DNA from: Sphingobium sp. Z007
GTDB lineage: Bacteria > Pseudomonadota > Alphaproteobacteria > Sphingomonadales > Sphingomonadaceae
Assembly (NCBI RefSeq): GCF_900013425.1
Contig: NZ_FBXK01000005.1
Coordinates: 3,125,501 to 3,189,500 of the forward strand
Length of the DNA stretch: 64,000 nt
Direction: 5' to 3'
In this document: positions 10,203 through 17,725 of the stretch, piece by piece
Layout: each line of letters opens with the position of its first letter
Position numbering within the stretch: position 1 is the stretch's first letter
The notes under the pieces: generated by a model
Database searches by the model: none
Told to the model about the DNA's origin: nothing
Seen by the model: only the letters and a program-made list of their open reading frames with translations
Position numbers and translations under genes: made by a program

Positions 10203-10601
10203 CTACACCAACCCCAGCTTGCTGAGTTCCCCCAGCAGCGCCGCCGGCATCGCGTCCAGATCATCCGCCTCGCCGCCCTCCAGGTCGGGCGGGGCATCCG
10301 CATCCTCCAGATAGCGCCAACCCTGATGCGCGCGCTTGGGGCTCCCGCGCACCGGAATCAGGCGCGGTTCCAGCCTGATCCAATGGCGACCCTGACCGGT
10401 TTCCTCAAAGCCCAGGATCGGGCTGCGGCCGACCAGCATATGGCCGTGAATCCAGTAGAGCGAACCGCCCGCCATCTCCTCTACCCGCTTGGGCAGGTAG
10501 CGGGTGGTGATCCGCGCTTCGCCCGCGTGGCTTTCCAGCCAGGCGCGCAAGGATGCGGGGCTTTCGCTGCGGAAGGCGATCTTGGTCATGTGGAGCGGCA
10601 T
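10203..10601 (-). CDS. DUF1489 family protein
   Basis: 132 residues from the ATG at 10601 (MPLHMTKIAF); an upstream ATG at 10637 gives a Cys-rich unlikely extension. The sequence fits DUF1489, a small cytosolic alphaproteobacterial family of unknown function: ARITTRYLPKRVEEM and GSLYWIHGHMLVGRSPILGF are its recognisable core. It lies 43 bases after mgtE in the same direction and may be co-transcribed with it. Nothing in the sequence indicates a reaction. Confidence 0.82.
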   Translation of the reverse strand: MPLHMTKIAFRSESPASLRAWLESHAGEARITTRYLPKRVEEMAGGSLYWIHGHMLVGRSPILGFEETGQGRHWIRLEPRLIPVRGSPKRAHQGWRYLEDADAPPDLEGGEADDLDAMPAALLGELSKLGLV

Positions 10602-10644
10602 GGGGCAGCAGATGGGCAGCAGCGCCGCGCAGGTCAATGCGCCA

Positions 10645-12081
10645 TCAGGTCAGGAAAATCGTCGCCAGCCCCAAAAAGGTGAAGAAGCCCAGCGAATCGG
10701 TCATCATCGTCACGAACACAGCGGACGATACGGCCGGGTCGATGTTGCGCCGGTCGAGCGTCACCGGGATCAGCACGCCCGCCAGCCCTGCCACCATATT
10801 GTTGATGAGGATTGCGGTGGCGAACACCAGCGACAGGCCCAGTTGCCCGTAGATCATATAAGAGCCGATGCCGATCAGCACGCCAAGCACCGATCCGTTG
10901 GTCGCGGCGATGCGAAATTCCCGCACGATCATGCGCAGCGTGTTGGAACTGGTGACCTGATTGGTGGCGATGGCGCGCACCATGACCGCCAGCGTCTGGG
11001 TTCCCGCATTGCCGCCCATGCCCGACACGATGCCCATCAGCGCGGCCAGCATCGCCAGATGTTCGATCGTCTTTTCGAACAGGCCCACCACCGACGCGGC
11101 GACCATCGCCGTGCCCAGATTGACGACCAGCCAGACCAGGCGCGTGCGCACCGTCATCAGGATCGGCTGGTTGATGTCGCCTTCGCCCGCACCCGACAGG
11201 CGCAGGATATCCTCACCCGCTTCCTCGGCAATGATGTGGACGACGTCATCCACCGTAATCATGCCGACCAGTCGGCCCGCGCTGTCGACCACGGCGGCGG
11301 AGATCAGCGCATATTTCTGGAAGCGCAGCGCGACTTCTTCCTGATCCATGTCCACCGGAATCAGCGTCTGTTCGCGCTTCATCAGGTCGGTCATGGCGAT
11401 GCCGCGAGGGCAGGTCAGTATCCAGCTGAGCTGGCAATAGCCGATCGGCCGATGGGCCGCATCGACCACATAGATTTCCCAGAAATCCTGCGTCAGGTCG
11501 GCATTGTCGCGCAGATAGTCGATCACCTGGCCGACCGTCATATGGGCGGGCACCGCGACCAGATCGCGCTGCATCAGGCGCCCGGCGGACTCCTCCGGGT
11601 AGGATAGTGCGCTTTCGATCGCGGCGCGGTCTTCGGGGTCGAGCGCGTCGAGGACGGCCTGCTGGTCGGCCTCCTCCATATCCTCGATCATCGCGACGGC
11701 GTCGTCGGTGTCGAGTTCGGCGGCAAATTCCGCCACCTGTTCGGGCGCGAGCGCGCCGATCAGATCGTCGCGGACATAGTCGTTGAGTTCCGACAGCACT
11801 TCCGCGCCGACCAGGTCGCCCAGCGAGGCGGCGACATCGGCGCGCCGTTCCGACGGCGTGAGTTCCAGAAGGTCGGCAATGTCGGCCGGGTGGAGCGGCG
11901 ACACCAGGTCGCGCGCCCTTTCGCTGTCGCCATCCTCCACCGCGTCGAGCACGGAGGACAGGAATGCAGGCTTCAGCCGATCATCCTCGTCCAGGCCCGT
12001 TTCGGCCTGTTCGAGGATCGCTTCATCGCCCGTGTCGTCCCCACGCAATAGGGGTTCGGCTGGATCGCCGCGCTCGCTCAT
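10645..12081 (-). CDS. mgtE: Magnesium transporter MgtE
   Basis: 478 residues from the ATG at 12081, preceded by GGGGGCGCC. An acidic superhelical MgtE N domain covers about residues 45-150, then two CBS domains at about 155-275, then five membrane helices at about 310-478. The pore/Mg-binding helix motifs MGIVSGMGGNAGTQTLAV and the later TMMTDSLGFFTFLG segment are intact. It is a Mg2+ channel in the inner membrane that closes when cytosolic Mg2+ binds the N and CBS domains. I see no Mg-responsive leader upstream in the 168 bases separating it from the divergent cyclophilin gene. Confidence 0.96.
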   Translation of the reverse strand: MSERGDPAEPLLRGDDTGDEAILEQAETGLDEDDRLKPAFLSSVLDAVEDGDSERARDLVSPLHPADIADLLELTPSERRADVAASLGDLVGAEVLSELNDYVRDDLIGALAPEQVAEFAAELDTDDAVAMIEDMEEADQQAVLDALDPEDRAAIESALSYPEESAGRLMQRDLVAVPAHMTVGQVIDYLRDNADLTQDFWEIYVVDAAHRPIGYCQLSWILTCPRGIAMTDLMKREQTLIPVDMDQEEVALRFQKYALISAAVVDSAGRLVGMITVDDVVHIIAEEAGEDILRLSGAGEGDINQPILMTVRTRLVWLVVNLGTAMVAASVVGLFEKTIEHLAMLAALMGIVSGMGGNAGTQTLAVMVRAIATNQVTSSNTLRMIVREFRIAATNGSVLGVLIGIGSYMIYGQLGLSLVFATAILINNMVAGLAGVLIPVTLDRRNIDPAVSSAVFVTMMTDSLGFFTFLGLATIFLT

Positions 12082-12249
12082 GGCGCCCCCTACTGTCCGG
12101 TTCCTGTAACATTTGGCTGCTTTCGCCCATGCAGCATGGAATTGCAATGGGGTGACGGGCAGGGCACCCCTTCTCCACAAGAAACTTCCATCCCCTTTTG
12201 AAGCCTCTATATGGGGGCATCACCCCTTCCCATATTGAGAGGATGCTTC

Positions 12250-12702
12250 ATGGCCGACGAAACCCTTACCCTTACCCTCGATAGCGGCGGCGACGTCGTG
12301 ATCAAGCTGCGCCCCGATCTGGCTCCCGGCCATGTCGAGCGCATCACCACCCTGGCCAAGGACGGCTTTTATGACGGCGTGGTGTTCCACCGCGTCATCC
12401 CCGGCTTCATGGCGCAGGGCGGCGATCCGACCGGCACCGGCATGGGCGGATCGAAGCTGCCCGACATCAAGGCCGAGTTCAGCCGTGAAAAGCATGTCCG
12501 CGGCGTGTGCTCGATGGCCCGGTCGTCCAACCCGAACAGCGCCAACAGCCAGTTCTTCATCTGCTTTGACGACGCCACCTTCCTGGACGGCCAATATACC
12601 GTCTGGGGCGAAGTGACGTCGGGCATGGAGCATGTCGACGCCCTGCCCAAGGGCGAGCCGCCGCGCACGCCCGGCAAGATCGTCACCGCGACCGTCGCCT
12701 GA
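12250..12702 (+). CDS. Cyclophilin-type peptidyl-prolyl isomerase
   Basis: 150 residues, cytosolic (no signal peptide). The start ATG at 12250 follows GAGAGGATGCTTC. Catalytic-core motifs are FHRVIPGFMAQGGDPTGTG, with the active-site Arg and Phe, and ANSQFFICFDDATFLDGQYT, followed by the VWGEV loop containing the conserved Trp. It is a stand-alone single-domain enzyme of the PpiB type catalysing cis-trans isomerisation of proline bonds. A strong terminator follows 21 bases after the stop, so it is likely a single-gene transcript. Confidence 0.95.
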   Translation: MADETLTLTLDSGGDVVIKLRPDLAPGHVERITTLAKDGFYDGVVFHRVIPGFMAQGGDPTGTGMGGSKLPDIKAEFSREKHVRGVCSMARSSNPNSANSQFFICFDDATFLDGQYTVWGEVTSGMEHVDALPKGEPPRTPGKIVTATVA

Positions 12703-12723
12703 GCACGACCTGATATGATATAG

Positions 12724-12761
12724 AAAAAGGCGTCCGGTCGCTAAGGCCGGGCGCTTTTTTT
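12724..12761 (+). terminator. Rho-independent terminator of the cyclophilin gene
   Basis: AAAAAGGCG(T)CCGG pairs with CCGGGCGCTTTTTTT around a short loop, ending in a run of seven T. It is the clearest intrinsic terminator in the first 50 kb, and the A-tract/T-tract symmetry suggests it could work in both directions. Confidence 0.85.
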
Positions 12762-12772
12762 CTGCTCGTCAG

Positions 12773-12842
12773 CGTCATTGCGAGCGTAGCGAAGCAATCC
12801 ACGGACGCGCGCTTGGATTGCTTCGCTACGCTCGCAATGACG
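12773..12842. repeat. Perfect 29-bp-arm palindromic repeat
   Basis: Arms at 12773-12801 and 12814-12842 are exact reverse complements around a 12-base loop. The arm contains GTCATTGCGAGCGTAGCGAA, a sequence type widely seen as an intergenic palindromic repeat in proteobacteria. It lies between the terminator and the convergent lipoprotein gene. Confidence 0.85.
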
Positions 12843-12863
12843 ACATAAAGAGATTCATCAGTC

Positions 12864-13553
12864 CTACGGCCGTTTCGCCATCCCGTCCGTCATCGAAATG
12901 GGTTGCGCCGCTTCCGCGCCATTAGCCGCATCGGGCATAGCCGCCGGCGGCTGATAGGGGCCGATCGCATCGATATGCCAGCGCCGCTGTTCCGGTGTCG
13001 ATCCAGGAACGTCATCGGCCCGGCGTAGCACCACTTGCCGCAGCACATGCCAGGGCCGGCCATTGGCGGCGATGCGGCCATAGACCTGCACGGGCACCGT
13101 CACATAGGTCGATCCCACTGCGTCTTCCGGTTCGGACGGCGCTCCGACATTGGCGTGGATTTCGCCAAAACCGCGGAAGCGCGCGGCGAAATGGGCGTCG
13201 TCCTGCGATCCGATCGCGCCTGTGGGATTCCACAGATCCTGCGCATCCTCGAACCGCTTTTCCTCCAGCAGGCCATAATAGCCCTGCACGACCTGCGCAG
13301 CGCCCTGCGCGCTGTCGGGATCGATCGATCCTTCGGCGATTGGGGCCGGATCGACGGGCAGGCCGCCCGGCGTGCCGGGGGCGGGCGGGTTGAGCGGCTC
13401 CATCACCGCCATCGCCTCGCTGCGGACATTATTTTCCACCTGCGCCGCATTGGCGCCATTGGCGATATTGTCGATCGCGCTTTCCTCCCGCCCGTCGCAG
13501 GCCGCGACGAGCAGGAGGGCAAGCAGGGCGGCGGCCTTCGTCGATGGCCGCAT
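12864..13553 (-). CDS. Predicted lipoprotein, NTF2-like fold possible
   Basis: 229 residues with a lipoprotein signal: a hydrophobic stretch followed by the lipobox LVAAC near residue 19. An Asn/Ala-rich and Pro/Gly-rich linker reaches about residue 75. A compact domain follows (VVQGYYGLLEEKRFEDAQDL to the Trp-containing RRWHIDAIGPY), which resembles NTF2/SnoaL-type alpha+beta cones; this is a weak inference. Function unknown. Its ATG shares one base with the stop of the upstream lipoprotein gene (TGATG), indicating translational coupling of the pair. It is probably anchored to a membrane face of the periplasm. Confidence 0.8.
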   Translation of the reverse strand: MRPSTKAAALLALLLVAACDGREESAIDNIANGANAAQVENNVRSEAMAVMEPLNPPAPGTPGGLPVDPAPIAEGSIDPDSAQGAAQVVQGYYGLLEEKRFEDAQDLWNPTGAIGSQDDAHFAARFRGFGEIHANVGAPSEPEDAVGSTYVTVPVQVYGRIAANGRPWHVLRQVVLRRADDVPGSTPEQRRWHIDAIGPYQPPAAMPDAANGAEAAQPISMTDGMAKRP

Positions 13554-14290
13554 CAGTCCGGGCGAACCCGTGCCGCCGGTTCACGCCCGCGCGTCTGGCG
13601 GCCTGCGCCGCCCCAATCGCGCTGCGGGCGCGGCTGGTTCATCTGCGGCCGGGATTGGGGCCGGTTCTGGGGCTGGGCCTGCGGCTGACGCAAACCCGGC
13701 TGCGGCGTGGGCCGCGCGCCGTCGGGCCGGTTGCCGCGCCACCCGTTACGGTCGCGGCCCTGGCCGTCATTCTGGCCCCGTCCCGAATTGCGATCCCCCC
13801 AGTTGCGATCGCCCCAGTTGCGACCATCATTGGCGCCCTGGGGCGGGCGGGGCGGGCGGGTGGCGTTGCCATTACCCGGCCGACCATCGCGGTCGCGCCA
13901 ATTGCCATCGCGGTCCCGGCCATCCCAGTTTCCGTCCCGACCGTCCCGATCCCGGCCGCGCCAGCGACCATCGTTGCCGCGTTCAGCCCGGCGACTTTCC
14001 CAATAGCGGCGCTGACCGTCATTCCAGCGATGACGGCGTCCACCACGGTCGTAGATATAATAGCCGCTGCCGGGATAATAATAATTGTCGTACCAGCCGC
14101 CATAGGCGCCGGGCTGGTAAAAGCCGGGCGACCCGTAAAGGCCGTCGTCATAATAGCCGCCATTGCCATAATAGCCGCTACCCACGCTTACGCCGCCATA
14201 GCCATAGCCGTCATCATAGGCACAACCACCCAAGGTCATTGCGCCTGCTAGCCCGATTATCGCCAGGAACCGATGTCGGATGCCCGTCAT
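13553..14290 (-). CDS. Low-complexity lipoprotein, Gly/Tyr-rich then Arg/Asp/Gly-rich
   Basis: 245 residues starting at the ATG at 14290, which follows GAGGAG at ideal spacing; two upstream in-frame ATGs (14305, 14311) are less likely. A signal peptide ends in the lipobox LGGC near residue 23. Residues about 25-75 are Gly/Tyr-rich, about 90-170 are Arg/Asp/Gly/Asn-rich with repeated RDRDG and GDRNWGDRN units, and the end is Pro/Gln/Arg-rich. No known domain is visible apart from a short YYIYDRGGRRHRW segment. The composition predicts an intrinsically disordered, highly charged envelope protein. Function unknown. Coupled to the next lipoprotein gene by a one-base overlap. Confidence 0.8.
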   Translation of the reverse strand: MTGIRHRFLAIIGLAGAMTLGGCAYDDGYGYGGVSVGSGYYGNGGYYDDGLYGSPGFYQPGAYGGWYDNYYYPGSGYYIYDRGGRRHRWNDGQRRYWESRRAERGNDGRWRGRDRDGRDGNWDGRDRDGNWRDRDGRPGNGNATRPPRPPQGANDGRNWGDRNWGDRNSGRGQNDGQGRDRNGWRGNRPDGARPTPQPGLRQPQAQPQNRPQSRPQMNQPRPQRDWGGAGRQTRGREPAARVRPD

Positions 14291-14615
14291 CGCCTTTCTC
14301 CTCATCTCCATCTGATACTGGGCGTAACGCGGCCCGGTTGAATTGGTGGTGAATGGATTATCCTTTCTGCACCAGCGCTACCCCCATGTTTATCGGACGT
14401 TCAGAAAAGTCGTATTTCGTTCATCGGGCCGACAGAAAGCGTGTTCTTTCCGTCACATAATCGTTCTTTATCCGGTTTTTGTGGATTATTCAGGAAACCT
14501 TCGGGCGGGTCCGGTCATTCTTCCCATGTCGATCGCAGCCGCTTTGAGCGCCGCATCGGCCCGGCGGGTCCACACCGCCGCTCAACAAATCCACAATAGA
14601 CAAAGGGTCACTCCC
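14291..14615. promoter_or_regulatory. Divergent intergenic region with a long-range inverted repeat in the barrel-protein leader
   Basis: 325 bases between divergent envelope-protein genes, less GC-rich around 14395-14500 than its surroundings, so promoters are expected there. TTGTGGATT (14479-14487) is exactly complementary to AATCCACAA (14588-14596), which ends 19 bases before the barrel-protein start. A transcript through this region could form a long stem close to the ribosome site. I found no confident sigma-70 or ECF promoter match. Confidence 0.4.
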
Positions 14616-15173
14616 ATGAAGACACTGCTTTTTTCGGCAGCCGCCGCTGCGTTCCTGTTGCCTGCCGCCGCCATGGCGCAGGACGATGCCGGTTCGTCCA
14701 CCCGTCGCGTCGAGCCTTATGTCGGCGTGATGGGCGGCATCCATAATTATGACAGCGAAACCAGCAAGGAAGGCATCCCGCCGGTCGGCTATAAGGGCCG
14801 CATGGTCGAGGGCGTCGCCGGCGTGAACGTCAATGTCGCAGGGCCGCTTGTCCTGGGCGTCGAGGGCACCGCGTCCAAGGGCGTGTCGGGCGACATCGAC
14901 TGGGAATATGGCGCAGCGGGCCGTGTCGGCGTGAAAGCGGGCAAGGACAGCATGATCTTCACCAAGGTCGGCTATCAGTGGACCAATTTCGACGCGCTGG
15001 GCAAGGATAGCCGCGATTATCATGGCATGACCTATGGCGCCGGCGTCGAGCTGTCGCCCGCCGACATGGGCGGCTCGGCCCAAAGCAGCAACATCCGCCT
15101 GCGCGTGCAGGCCGACACGACCGGCGATTTCCACTCGATCCGTCCGATGGCGGGTGTGGTTGCGAAATTCTGA
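14616..15173 (+). CDS. Small outer-membrane beta-barrel protein (opacity/porin-like)
   Basis: 185 residues starting at the ATG at 14616 after AAAGGGTCACTCCC; the long upstream in-frame extension is not protein-like. A signal peptide spans residues 1-21 (ending AMAQ). The rest alternates polar and hydrophobic residues as in an 8-strand barrel: VEPYVGVMGGIHNY, MIFTKVGYQWTNF, MTYGAGVELSP. The C-terminus is VVAKF, with the terminal Phe expected for BAM-dependent insertion. It resembles the OmpA-like/opacity family. Substrate or role unknown. A GC-rich hairpin follows the stop. Confidence 0.82.
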   Translation: MKTLLFSAAAAAFLLPAAAMAQDDAGSSTRRVEPYVGVMGGIHNYDSETSKEGIPPVGYKGRMVEGVAGVNVNVAGPLVLGVEGTASKGVSGDIDWEYGAAGRVGVKAGKDSMIFTKVGYQWTNFDALGKDSRDYHGMTYGAGVELSPADMGGSAQSSNIRLRVQADTTGDFHSIRPMAGVVAKF

Positions 15174-15189
15174 TCGCTGTTAATGGTTA

Positions 15190-15220
15190 GGCGGGGCGGG
15201 CCTTAACGGCCCGTCCCGTC
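15190..15220. terminator. GC-rich hairpin between convergent genes
   Basis: GGCGGGGCGGGCC pairs (two G-U-type mismatches) with GGCCCGTCCCGTC around TTAAC, 16 bases after the barrel gene. Two further small stems follow up to about 15290. There is no T-run, so termination is plausible but not proven. Confidence 0.45.
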
Positions 15221-15295
15221 TGTTCAGTCAGCTTCCGAACGGAAGTTGGGGTGTGGAACGGCTTCTTTGGACTGTAGCCGTTCCGCATTCCCGTT

Positions 15296-16720
15296 TCAGG
15301 CCAGCGCCTTCAGCCGCGCGCCGATGCCGCGCAGGTCTTCGATGAAGCGGGCCTGTTCCTCCGCCCGGCGATCCTCGTCCGGCAGCCGCAGCAAATAGCT
15401 GGGATGCACCGTGACCCAGCCTTCCGCACCGCCATCGAGCGCGATCGCCTGACCCCGCGTCCGGCTGATCGTCACCGCTTTACCCAGCATCGCGCGGGCG
15501 GCCGACGCCCCCAGCGCGACGATGATGCGTGGGCGGATCAGGTCGATCTCCTGTTTCAGCCACCAGCGGCACGCCTCGATCTCCCCCGCGTCGGGCGACT
15601 GGTGCAGGCGGCGCTTGCCGCGCCTCTCGAACTTGAAATGCTTGACCGCGTTGGTGACATAGGCGCGGGAGCGGTCCACGCCTGCTTCCACCAGCGCCCG
15701 GTCGAACAATTGCCCCGCCGGGCCGACGAACGGCCGCCCCGCCAGATCCTCCTGATCGCCCGGCTGTTCGCCGATGAAGAGCAGGGGTGCGTCGAGCGGG
15801 CCTTCGCCAAAGACCGTCTGCGTGGCGTCCCGGTGCAACGGGCAGCGGGTGCAGCTCATCGCCTCGTCGCGTATGGACGCCCAGACTGTGGCGGCATTGC
15901 CCTGGCGTTTCGGCGGCGCTTTTTCTGGCAGGGGGGCGGTCGCGATCATCGCCGCCTCGCGCGCCTGCGCCCCGGCGATCAGATCGGGAATAAGCGCGGC
16001 CTCGGGCAGGTTACGCCAATATTTTTTCGGCATCTCGGACAGCATGGCCCCGGTCTTGAGCCGGGCCGGATTGAAGATCGCGGCATAATAGCCCTTCCAC
16101 ACATCCTCGACCGGGTCGTCCGCCGGCGCATCGCCGCGACTGGCCCCCGGTCCTTCGGTCAACACGTCGCCGTCCCAGTGGATGCTGACCTCCGGCGTCA
16201 GGATCGACCAGCGCATGGTCGCAAAGCGGCGCATGAAGAAACCGGCATTGGCGCGGACGATATGATGATCGGGTTCGAACCAGGCAATGAAACGCGGCCC
16301 CGCGTCATCTTCCAAAGCGCGGAACCGGACGAAGGCGCGCATCTTGTGGATGTCGCGGCGCACCGCCTTGGCCAGCACGTCAACCCGGCGCAATAGCGGG
16401 TCGGCCTTGTCCTGCATCAGCCCCGGCCGGTCGCGCAGTCGGCAGAGCAGCGTATAGAGCAAAGCAAAGCGTTCGGATTCACTATGCAGGATCGCGCTTT
16501 GCGCCAGATCGACAAAGGCGCGGGGCACCGAGAAGGCTGCACCGTTTCTGTCAGGCGGCAGAAGCGCGTCGCCAAACAGGTCGGCACTCGTCTCGCCGAC
16601 CTGCCATACGATATCCGCCGGATCGACGCCGTTCATCGCCAAGCGCCGCGCCGCCGCCCGCCAGCCGTCGAAGTCGTCGGGGGCGGTCAGCGCGACGCGG
16701 TAGATGACTGGCGATCTCAT
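15296..16720 (-). CDS. DUF4130 plus UdgX-family uracil-DNA glycosylase fusion
   Basis: 474 residues. The N-terminal ~250 residues match the DUF4130 domain (MRSPVIYRVALTAPDDFDGW start). The C-terminal ~200 residues are a UdgX-type uracil-DNA glycosylase: IGEQPGDQEDLAGRPFVGPA at about 316-335, the insertion KRRLH at 369-373, and HPSYLLRLPDED near the end. In characterised UdgX the His of the equivalent KRRIH loop forms a covalent bond to the uracil site in DNA; it is His373 here. Iron-sulfur ligands Cys290, Cys293 and Cys384 are visible; His361 sits where family-4 enzymes have the remaining Cys. It is the last gene of a minus-strand group headed by the radical-SAM protein, a recurring genomic partner of this family. 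Confidence 0.93.
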   Translation of the reverse strand: MRSPVIYRVALTAPDDFDGWRAAARRLAMNGVDPADIVWQVGETSADLFGDALLPPDRNGAAFSVPRAFVDLAQSAILHSESERFALLYTLLCRLRDRPGLMQDKADPLLRRVDVLAKAVRRDIHKMRAFVRFRALEDDAGPRFIAWFEPDHHIVRANAGFFMRRFATMRWSILTPEVSIHWDGDVLTEGPGASRGDAPADDPVEDVWKGYYAAIFNPARLKTGAMLSEMPKKYWRNLPEAALIPDLIAGAQAREAAMIATAPLPEKAPPKRQGNAATVWASIRDEAMSCTRCPLHRDATQTVFGEGPLDAPLLFIGEQPGDQEDLAGRPFVGPAGQLFDRALVEAGVDRSRAYVTNAVKHFKFERRGKRRLHQSPDAGEIEACRWWLKQEIDLIRPRIIVALGASAARAMLGKAVTISRTRGQAIALDGGAEGWVTVHPSYLLRLPDEDRRAEEQARFIEDLRGIGARLKALA

Positions 16721-16754
16721 CGTCCGTTTACGGCTAACCGCGGAAGGGCAACCC

Positions 16755-17225
16755 TCAATCCTCCGCCTGCGCGCGCTCCAGCTCGGCGGGCTTGCGCTTG
16801 GCGAACAGCTTGCCCAGCTTGTCCTCCTCTTCCGCCGACAGTTCCTTGGCGGCGTCGGGGAACATCTCCTCCTCTTCTTCGTCGATATGGTGGAGGTAGC
16901 GCTTCTTCATCTCGGCGAATTTCTTGCGCCAGGCCTCGCCGTTGAATTTCAGCTCGTCCAGCTCTTCCAGATAATCGTCGATTTCCTTGTGCTCGGACAC
17001 GCTGTGCTGGGCATCCTCGCGCAGGTCCGGGCGGGACAGCATGGTGGCGTAGAGCGTTTCCTCCTCTGCGGCGGCGTGCGCCGACACTTCCACCTTGAAC
17101 TGGTCGAACAGCTTTTCTAGCTGGTCCTCGTCCTTCTCCCGCTCCGCATCCGCCATCTGGTCGAACAGTGCGCGATGGGTGTCGTGATCCTGCTTCAGGC
17201 GGTCGAAAATATTGGCGTCGGCCAT
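16755..17225 (-). CDS. Hemerythrin HHE-domain protein
   Basis: 156 residues with a strong ribosome site (AAGGAGGA) before the ATG at 17225. It is a four-helix bundle with the ligand pattern of HHE proteins: KQDHDTHRALFDQM, HAAAEEETLYATML, SEHKEIDDYLEEL and RYLHHIDEEEEEMFPDA. It should bind a non-heme di-iron (or Fe/Mn) centre and sense O2, NO or peroxide in the cytosol. The C-terminus is highly charged (KRKPAELERAQAED). It sits 34 bases before the UdgX fusion and in the same direction as the radical-SAM gene, which suggests an oxidative-damage context. Confidence 0.9.
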   Translation of the reverse strand: MADANIFDRLKQDHDTHRALFDQMADAEREKDEDQLEKLFDQFKVEVSAHAAAEEETLYATMLSRPDLREDAQHSVSEHKEIDDYLEELDELKFNGEAWRKKFAEMKKRYLHHIDEEEEEMFPDAAKELSAEEEDKLGKLFAKRKPAELERAQAED

Positions 17226-17299
17226 GGGTGGTCCTCCTTGTTCGAGGACAGACAACGACAGGGCGCGCAATTGGCTCCCGCCAAAAATCGGGCCGGGCG

Positions 17300-17650
17300 T
17301 CAGCCGAACAGGAAGCGGAAGATGATCGCGACCGGCAGCCAGAGCAGCGCGCCCAGCAGGCTGGCGGCCCAAAGCTGTAGCACGTCGCGGCGGAACCGCA
17401 CGGCAAGGCCGCTGTCGGGCAGACCGCCCTGCTCCAACATCTGCCAGCGTCGTTCCAAACCGCGCGCAGCCACCGCATAACCGCCGATCGCGACGATAAT
17501 GCCCAGATGCAGGACAAGCGATCCGCCCGTCTTGGCGACGATGCCGATCTGAAGCAGGCAGAAGACCACCAGCGCGGCGGCCAGATGCGTGCTGATCCGC
17601 TTCGCAAATCCCTTGCGCTGCTGTGTGCGATTGCCGAGCGCTGTCGCCAA
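17300..17650 (-). CDS. Small predicted membrane protein
   Basis: About 116 residues if translation begins at the TTG at 17650, which lies 9 bases after AAGGAG; a TTG at 17710 is also open. Three hydrophobic segments are visible: HLAAALVVFCLLQIG, LVLHLGIIVAIGGYAVAARG and LWAASLLGALLWLPVAIIF. No domain is recognised. It lies between the radical-SAM gene (75 bases upstream) and the hemerythrin gene (74 bases downstream), so it may share the SOS-controlled transcript. Confidence 0.6.
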   Translation of the reverse strand: MATALGNRTQQRKGFAKRISTHLAAALVVFCLLQIGIVAKTGGSLVLHLGIIVAIGGYAVAARGLERRWQMLEQGGLPDSGLAVRFRRDVLQLWAASLLGALLWLPVAIIFRFLFG

Positions 17651-17725
17651 AGCCCCGAACTCCTTGCTTGACCTTGGCCAAAGAATTTCACGAGTCGCCG
17701 CCGCGATCAACCGGAAATATGACAG

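Noticed and set aside
12082..12249. Mg2+ riboswitch upstream of mgtE
   Set aside because: No recognisable M-box or other conserved structure in the 168-base region.
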